DNA from: Pinus tabuliformis
Lineage: Eukaryota > Streptophyta > Pinopsida > Pinales > Pinaceae
Length of the DNA: 64,000 nt
NCBI GenBank assembly: GCA_031772625.1
Contig: CM062811.1
Coordinates: 645,744,820 to 645,808,819, forward strand
Reading direction: 5' to 3'
Part shown: positions 57,836 through 64,000 of the stretch, piece by piece
How positions within the stretch are numbered: the stretch's first letter is position 1
How the letters are laid out: every line of letters begins with the position of its first letter
Program-made: the position numbers and the translations under genes
Notes under the pieces: model-generated
Told to the model about the DNA's origin: nothing
The model's database searches: none
The model's input: the letters and a program-made list of their open reading frames with translations, nothing else

Positions 57836-59738
57836 TGTAACCACCTCCTCCCACATTTACCCACTTTTACAATCTCTCCAGGGTAAACATGAGTTGAGTG
57901 CTACTATGACATGACCTGACCTCCAAGTTCCATTTATGGAAGTGGGGCCTACAAACTAGAACACATACTACCACCCCTTAGGGACACTAGATCACTTAGC
58001 AACCTCAAAACCACCCCTGGTGATCAATCCTTGAGCTGGAACTCATTTTCACAAGATTGACACCCCAATTGCACTCTTGACACATTGTGCATGTGGTTGG
58101 AAGGCTCCAACCACATCTACAAGCCTTCCTACATGTGGTTATGACCGAGATCTCCTTGTTTTATGCCTCCAGTTGTGAGATCTGTGCCAATTTTTTAGGA
58201 ATGGCCTACAGGCCACTACCTAGAAATGCCTAGAACTCTCCAAAATCAGGTCTAAGATGCTAACAAGTCTAAATAATAAATGCTAAGGCTAGAAATCACT
58301 CAAAACATGCCAGTGTCATGATAAAAATTTCATAAAACATGTAGTAAACATAGTAGTTACATGTCATGAATGCATATATGATCATGATCATCTTAACTTC
58401 ATCATAGAATCATCAAGAAGGCTCAATGCCCTCTCAAACTAGTAGCAACAACACTTGTTAGCCCATGCATTCATCAATTATTCAATAACTTATCAAATCA
58501 TGAACAAGATCCATAGTAAAATCACATCATCTAACCAAGCATATAACTAACATATAACCATAATAGAATCTACAACATTCATTAATAAAATCAAAACAGT
58601 GATGAATAATGGGCTCATAGGTCACAATGGAAAAATAACTCATATTAACATATGCAAAAGTCAACCAAGTCAAGGACTTCCACGTACCACCCGACCATAG
58701 ATTGCTTTAACCAAAATATCTCTTTCATCCAATCACCCCCACACCATATTCCAAGCATGAATGTGGGATTGTATGGGTTATATCAAAATAGAACCAACCA
58801 GGGCTTCTAGAGGCCAAACCACCTCAACCCTCAACTATAGTGATTTCACCTAACTGGTCCAGAAATCACTAATACCAAATAGATTGGTCTCTTCCCAAGC
58901 TATCAAGGGCTCCATGGATTCTATCTCAACCCACTGCCTCCTGGAAACCCAAGCTATTACAGGGCTCTACAAATATCCCATCTCAACCCACAGCCTCCCA
59001 GGAACCCAAGTTGTTCCAAGGCTCCAAAGATTTTATCCCAACCTACAACCAATAGGGAACCTTAGAACCAATCAAAGTTCCAGATAAAGAACCACTACAA
59101 CATGGCTATCTAGGAAATGTAAAGACAAGGCTAAAAACCATTGTCAATCCTGGAAAATATCCATGGTAATAATAAAAAATAGCCATAGAACCACATGCAT
59201 GTACCATGCATCCAGATCTCAACAAGGAAATCACACATGCAACCTATTACCTACAATGTACGTCTCATGTAGCTTTTGATCCAACCTTATTTTCATGTTG
59301 CCCATGAATTCCTTTGCTTTCTAGTTTGCTTCTCTCCAAGTCCCAATGCTAGAATGCTCCAAGAATGGTATAAGAGTGCAAAAGTGTAAGAGATCCAAAA
59401 TCTGAATTGACAAAAGTTGTGAACTATTTGTTTGGTGCCTTTTTATCATTGATTTCTCCTTTTTCTTTCATTTTACTTCATTTTCTCTCTAATTTCCCTT
59501 GCATGCATATTTGTGTCTTTTCACCTTCATTTCTCATATTTTTCTTTATTTCTCATAATTAAATGTCGATTATTGCCTCTTTAACTTTTTGCTAATGCCT
59601 TTACCAATTTCCACAGCCATTAATAAACCACAAGTGATTCCCACTATAATATTTATCCACCATTCAACTTTGAATACATGTCCTATGACCTTGGTCTTTT
59701 TTTTTATTTACATGGAAAATCAACAAGGGGTTGTTACA
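57836..59738 (-). repeat. Long LTR (5') of the Gypsy element
   Basis: Bounded by TGTAACC and GTTACA ends with the primer site directly inside. Single copy in the window, so boundaries rest on the inverted ends and the primer site. Confidence 0.6.
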
Positions 59739-59965
59739 GAATGGTAGCCCATCTACCACAAGTTTCAGGTAACTCTATAGAGAGTACCTACTCCTTTGTA
59801 TTTGCATCATTTTCATTTAGACAAAAGAGAGTAGAGTAGGTTCACCTTCCAGCTAGGTTTTCTCCCGAAAGGGTATCCCATATTATATCTTAGTGCTTAT
59901 TGTGATTGGAATGTGTTTGTATTTCACTGATCTCTATTTTTACATTTTGTCTATTACATGCATAA
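59739..59965 (+). mobile_element. Copia LTR relic (end part)
   Basis: The order ACAAAAGAGAGTAGAG, CCAGCTAGGTTTTCTCCC, a phrase ending TTAGTGCTTATTGTG, TTTGTATTTCACTGATCTC and TTTTGTCTATTACA parallels the last 250 bp of the Copia LTR at 54,175-55,038. The Gypsy LTR end at 59,738 abuts it, so the Gypsy element may have landed in an older Copia LTR. Confidence 0.4.
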
Positions 59966-61217
59966 GAAAACAAATAGTAATTAATAAATCCAAAATATAA
60001 GTAAAATTAACCCTCATAATCTAGATTTCATATTTCAATATAAAACCTTGAAATAGCAGAAGAATTATTTCTATTAACTTGTGTATCTCATGCCTAGCTT
60101 CCATTTCAAATAGCATGATGAAATCAAATCTATTTTCTCCATAGATGTCCCCTCTAATTAAATGAATGCAATTATCTCTATATAAATATAATTTAATGAG
60201 TGAAATTACTTAATATACCATTTCAAATGTTTCACACATAAATAACACTTTGTCTTATAATAATGAGTACCAATCAATCAACACTAGTACCAATAGATAT
60301 AACTAGTATCAAGGGTCAAGTTATGGCCACCCCAATCCTACTAGTTACAAATGTTTTTTCAAGGTGGGTGGAAACTAATGTAGAATAGGAGATACATGTG
60401 TTAACTCCATCTCATTTACTCATGGTGAGAGACTCATGATCATTAAAGAATACAATATACTTTCATTAATGTATATACCTCGTCAGTGACCAACCTATAA
60501 CCTTCCCTCATGGTAACATGTAACTTTATGTGAGCACAATATTCAACCCATTACACGAATAGAATTGCTACTAGCCTACTAGGTAGGCACAAGGATTTAT
60601 CCTCCTCCTCTCTTGATAATACACATGACACACCTCTTTATCTATCTATGCATTTAGAAACACATTAAATAACATTGTTGATAACAATATAAATCATATC
60701 CACATGTTTGCAACATAATATCCCAATTGAAGCACCAATCTATTAACCAACTAAGGTTCATATAAATAAACCCCCTCTACAATCCATGCATTTGGAATTC
60801 CTAACTATTACACTTAACCATTCTATTAATAATTTTGGATAATAAATCAATTCAATTCTATAAATCATGTTATCAAATCGTGAGTTTACACATCAACCAT
60901 AACATTTAAAAGCATCTAGTGAATTTCAATATATTCATCATTTAAACATAATTATCACATCAACTTTAATATATTATATGAGTTCTTCTTATTTATATCA
61001 ATTTAATCAAATTACATTAATAAAAGGATTGGATTATTAACATAGTAAAAATGCCCTCCAATAATAATATTTAATAATTTGAAAATTAAATTGAATGGCC
61101 AAAAAAAAACTAAAAACTAAATAAAATTCTTATAAATTTATTTTTTTATAAAAATATTACAAAACTTTTTAATGTTATCATATTAAAAATTATTAAATTT
61201 ATCAAAATTTAAACACC

Positions 61218-61220
<3 letters not shown>
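59966..61220. other. AT-rich, no gene seen
   Basis: Sequence with non-coding retroelement character. No open frame or repeat partner was recognised. Confidence 0.4.

Positions 61221-61267
<47 letters not shown>
61221..61267. repeat. (AT)n microsatellite
   Basis: About 23 AT units directly left of the inverted repeat. Confidence 0.95.
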
Positions 61268-61272
<5 letters not shown>

Positions 61273-61280
61273 AAAAAAAT

Positions 61281-61696
61281 TAGAATAATTTTTTATTTCA
61301 AAATTAGAAATTATATATGTGTGTGTGAGAATAGGAACATTGAAGATGAAAACCACTTCCTCTTAGAGTGCCCCAGGTACAACTACATTAGATCTCAGTT
61401 TCACAATCTATGTTACAATACTGACCTTCATAACCTTTTACAATGTCAAAATTATATTGAGCTCAGGAGGCTTCTCTCCAAGCTTTCTGAGCATATGTAT
61501 AAAATCTTAAATCAAAATAAATAATTTGTTTCTTTAGGTGTCATAGACCAATGTTTGGTCTCAGGGAATGTTAACCACCACCATCATCATCATATATATC
61601 TAGATATAGATATTAATGTTTTATTTCGAAAATAACTTAATCATATATATATATATATATTTGTAATTTCTAATTTTGAAATAAAAAATTATTCTA
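61281..61696. repeat. Perfect 33-bp inverted repeat enclosing a LINE tail
   Basis: 61,281-61,313 (TAGAATAATTTTTTATTTCA and on) is the exact reverse complement of 61,664-61,696. Between the arms lie 350 bp made of short AT runs and the LINE 3' end listed next. The arms could be the ends of a foldback/MITE-like element or one side of an inverted duplication. Confidence 0.85.
61318..61600 (+). mobile_element. 3' end of a LINE with (ATC)-type tail
   Basis: The frame 61,318-61,524 reads CVCENRNIEDENHFLLECPR, YNYIRSQFHNLCYN and ELRRLLSKLSEHMYKILNQN, then stop. C-x-C...H-x4-C with EDE.HFLLECP.Y is the zinc-binding C-terminus found after some LINE reverse transcriptases. About 75 bp later GGTCTCAGGGAATGTTAACC is followed by CACCACCATCATCATCAT, a microsatellite-type LINE tail. 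This differs from the poly(A) tail and RNase H end of LINEs A and D, so it is another clade. Only the last about 280 bp are present. Confidence 0.65.
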
Positions 61697-61778
61697 TTTT
61701 TCTTTTAATAAAATTAATAATTCATATTATTTCATATAAAAATTTACAAAAAATTAATAAACCTAAAAAATTTCTAAA

Positions 61779-62100
61779 TTTTTATTTTTATAAATAAAAT
61801 TGATAAATTTATATCCCTTCAAATAAGTTAATAAACTTTGAATCACTTTTAAATTTTACAAATAATTAAATTTATTTAAATAACCTTTAATAAATTGAGA
61901 ATATTATGCATTTTCATCCCACTAAACATTTTTAATGTTTTTTTATTTTTATAAATAAAATTGATAAATTTATATCCCTTCAAATAAGTTAATAAACTTT
62001 GAATCACTTTTAAATTTTACAAATAATTAAATTTATTTAAATAACCTTTAATAAATTGAGAATATTATGCATTTTCATCCCACTAAACATTTTTAATGTT
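61779..62100. repeat. Perfect 161-bp tandem duplication
   Basis: 61,779-61,939 and 61,940-62,100 read identically base for base. The unit is AT-rich and non-coding (contains ATATCCCTTCAAATAAGTTA). Perfect identity means a very recent event or a gene-conversion or assembly artefact. Confidence 0.9.
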
Positions 62101-62105
62101 TTTTT

Positions 62106-62201
62106 AAATGTATTTTTGTTGTAAATATAGAAAAGCAAAAGTATATAAATGTTTTTTTAAATGTATTTTTTTGTAAATATAGAAAAGCAAAAGTATATAA
62201 A
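62106..62201. repeat. About 52-bp tandem duplication
   Basis: AAATGTATTTTTGTTGTAAA and the following ATATAGAAAAGCAAAAGTATAT recur from 62,158 with small length changes in the T-run. Confidence 0.8.
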
Positions 62202-62420
62202 GTAATTCATTTTCACAAAAACATTTTTTTATATATTTATTTAATTTAACTATAAATATAAAATTAAATAAGGCAATATAGCTGACGTTTCTACAGCTTA
62301 GTTTAATTATTGAAATTTAAAAGGTATGAACTCACTGACACATTTGAACAAAGTTCACAAAGTAGCTACTCTTGCTTAGTTTAAATATATTTGAATTAGA
62401 GTAAAAAACAATAAAAACAT

Positions 62421-62590
62421 ATAACTTGAAATTAAATTAGTTAAAATAGTCCCCAGATTTACTTTTAAAATTTCAATAATATGGAAATAATTAAACAATT
62501 ATTATATAACTTGAAATTAAATTAGCTAAATAATCACCAAGATTTATTTTTAAAATTTCAAAAATATGAAAATAATTAAATAATTATTAA
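62421..62590. repeat. 85-bp diverged tandem duplication
   Basis: Units 62,421-62,505 and 62,506-62,590 share ATAACTTGAAATTAAATTAG and the phrase AATAATTAAA(C/T)AATTATTA, with about 10 differences. Confidence 0.75.
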
Positions 62591-63979
62591 GTAATGTCAA
62601 GCCTATAATGCACTTTCTCTTTTTTTATACACACTAGAATAGATTCATGTTAATTTTAGATCTAGAAATTATTATTATGTAAATAAAATCAAATATTGAA
62701 ATTTAATTGTAACACAAATTATGTCAAAAAAAAAAAAAAAAAAAGTCAAATAAAATTTATATGTATGAGCTAAAAATAAACATCAAAACTATTAAAAAAT
62801 GAACATGGTATAATCATTTAATTTCGTAACCATGGTTTTATATAACTTTTAATACTAAACCATGTAAAATTAAAGTACAAATATACATTTTATTATTGAT
62901 AAGATTAATAGAAGCTGAGAATTGCAAGTAGACACAAAAAAAAAAAAAAAAAAAAAAAAAACAGAGACACGTGTCAGTTGATGGCTTTGTTGGATAGGCC
63001 TTCGCAGAGATCATGAACCATGAATATGAGTGTTAAACAAAGTTTATTTTTATTTTGAAAAAAATATAAATTTATAATTTTTTTAATAATAAGATATTGT
63101 TGAATGGACAGGGTTGTTTGAGATCGTTTGTTTGTTTGAAAAAATAAAAATTGTATTTTAAATAGAAAAATAATATCAGTTATAATAAAAAAAAGTGAAT
63201 ATGTTATAAGTAATCAGAAGTAAAACATGTGAGTAAAATGTTTATATCTTATATTTTTCATATTTTCAACAAGAAATTTAAATAAATTATTTGAAGATTT
63301 ATGTTAATATGTAGATATGAATTTCATATATATCTATATATAAAAAATTTGTTAAAATAAAATATTTTAATACAAATTAATATTGACATACATATATATA
63401 TATATTAATAATAAAAAACAATTATAATTTACACTATCAAATATTTTAATATACATTTTATATCAAATATTTTAATATCAATTATGTACATATTATATAT
63501 TATTTTAAACAAATTACGTATATATCATGAAAAAAATAATTTTGTATGGTTAAAATGTATATTTAATCTTATATATTTTATATAGTACTCAAAATTACAA
63601 TTTAAACAATAAAAAATAATATATTATATTTTACCTTATAAAAAAATTATACATATAATTTTTTATTTTTAGATCCATATTTAAAATAATTTATATGGGA
63701 TAATCCTTTTATAATTTATTAAATTAAATTCAGTAAGCTCCATATACCTCTAACCTACGATTTAAATACTCTGGTTCTCCGGGTACAAACATGAGATAGA
63801 CTAACTTATTTTACAACTGATCCAAGGAATATCAAGGGCGGTTTCCACTTTGGGGTCAATGGCTCATTGGCAGACCACGCTAGGTGGAAGCTTCTGAAAG
63901 CTAGTGAGAAATAAAAAGGATATTTGATTTGAGTACTAGGAATTTTAATTAATAAAGATATTTCCCAATCTTTGCTAAT
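62591..63979. other. AT-rich, no gene seen
   Basis: Contains A-runs at about 62,726-62,744 and 62,937-62,960. From about 63,740 the base composition becomes more balanced (CTGGTTCTCCGGGTACAAAC and on), which fits the upstream flank of the tRNA gene. Confidence 0.4.
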
Positions 63980-64000
63980 TCCGTTGTCGTCTAGTCCGGT
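63980..64000 (+). tRNA. trnE: tRNA-Glu, first 21 bases (cut by window end)
   Basis: TCCGTTGTCGTCTAGTCCGG followed by T matches the start of plant nuclear tRNA-Glu: acceptor arm TCCGTTG, then the A-box region beginning TCGTCTAG. The rest lies outside the window, so the anticodon and the state of the gene are unknown. A tRNA-derived SINE head is the alternative. Confidence 0.65.

Larger units (their letters stand above)
56600..59738 (-). mobile_element. Gypsy element 5' part with long LTR, minus strand, broken (fossil)
   Basis: The minus strand gives a gag core at about 56,960-56,640 with FKKVKPPTFDGEMRKSEDAE, AWLNRMKNLLNLCDYQENMK, AKITNFSLKGK, HFERLFKNKYLSEGYYDKRA and KEFYDI. These are typical of plant Gypsy gag. 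A Gly/Arg-rich segment lies upstream (57,260-56,990). TTGGTACCAGAGC at about 57,822-57,834 is a primer-site variant. The LTR is 57,836-59,738 on the plus strand (TGTAACC...GGTTGTTACA), about 1.9 kb. Polymerase and a second LTR were not seen. It is broken. Confidence 0.75.

Overview
The window is nuclear DNA from a seed plant with a large, repeat-rich genome. Evidence for this is AT-rich sequence, long AT microsatellites, introns with GT..AG borders, plant-type LINEs whose second reading frame ends in RNase H, many layered Copia and Gypsy relics, and a Penelope-like element. Penelope-like elements are known in land plants mainly from conifers (the 'Dryad' group), so a conifer or another gymnosperm is the best guess. 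This is an inference, not proof.

No gene in the window looks whole. The host-gene content is: the 3' end of an unrecognised gene entering from the left edge (3-812); an intronless calmodulin EF-hand scrap (9,578-9,685, minus); an unidentified decayed gene (16,250-17,270, minus); a seven-exon pseudogene with a domain resembling plant Ptta/En/Spm transposases (19,262-22,193); a decayed intron-bearing copy of the C-terminal half of DNA polymerase delta catalytic subunit POLD1 (23,602-28,014); two phase-matched exons of an unidentified acidic C-terminus (32,009-32,403); and the first 21 bases of a probable tRNA-Glu gene cut off by the right edge (63,980-64,000).

Layout. 1-9.8 kb: gene end, then LINE fragments interleaved with small Copia scraps. 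9.8-18.3 kb: mostly silent AT-rich sequence with a tRNA-derived SINE candidate and a TATA-type promoter. 18.3-28 kb: minisatellite, transposase-like pseudogene, Copia reverse-transcriptase scraps and the POLD1 pseudogene. 28-34.4 kb: a short Penelope-like insertion with terminal direct repeats, a 14-bp target duplication and a hammerhead-like motif, followed by a CACTA-type transposon end packed with GTCTCT/AGAGAC palindromes. 37.7-51.6 kb: a nest of retroelements. A Copia element with two LTRs abuts a very small TRIM-like element, which abuts a minus-strand Gypsy element. That Gypsy is split by a plus-strand short-LTR element, which is itself split by a minus-strand LINE. 52-61.3 kb: a second Copia element and another Gypsy with a 1.9-kb LTR. 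61.2-62.6 kb: a perfect 33-bp inverted repeat enclosing a LINE tail, then three local tandem duplications, one of them perfect over 161 bp.

The genes do not form a pathway. The order of insertion events is the main readable history. The least-known features are the Penelope-like copy with its ribozyme-like motif, the TRIM-like element, the intron-bearing POLD1 copy, the seven-exon transposase-like gene, and the inverted repeat around the LINE tail.
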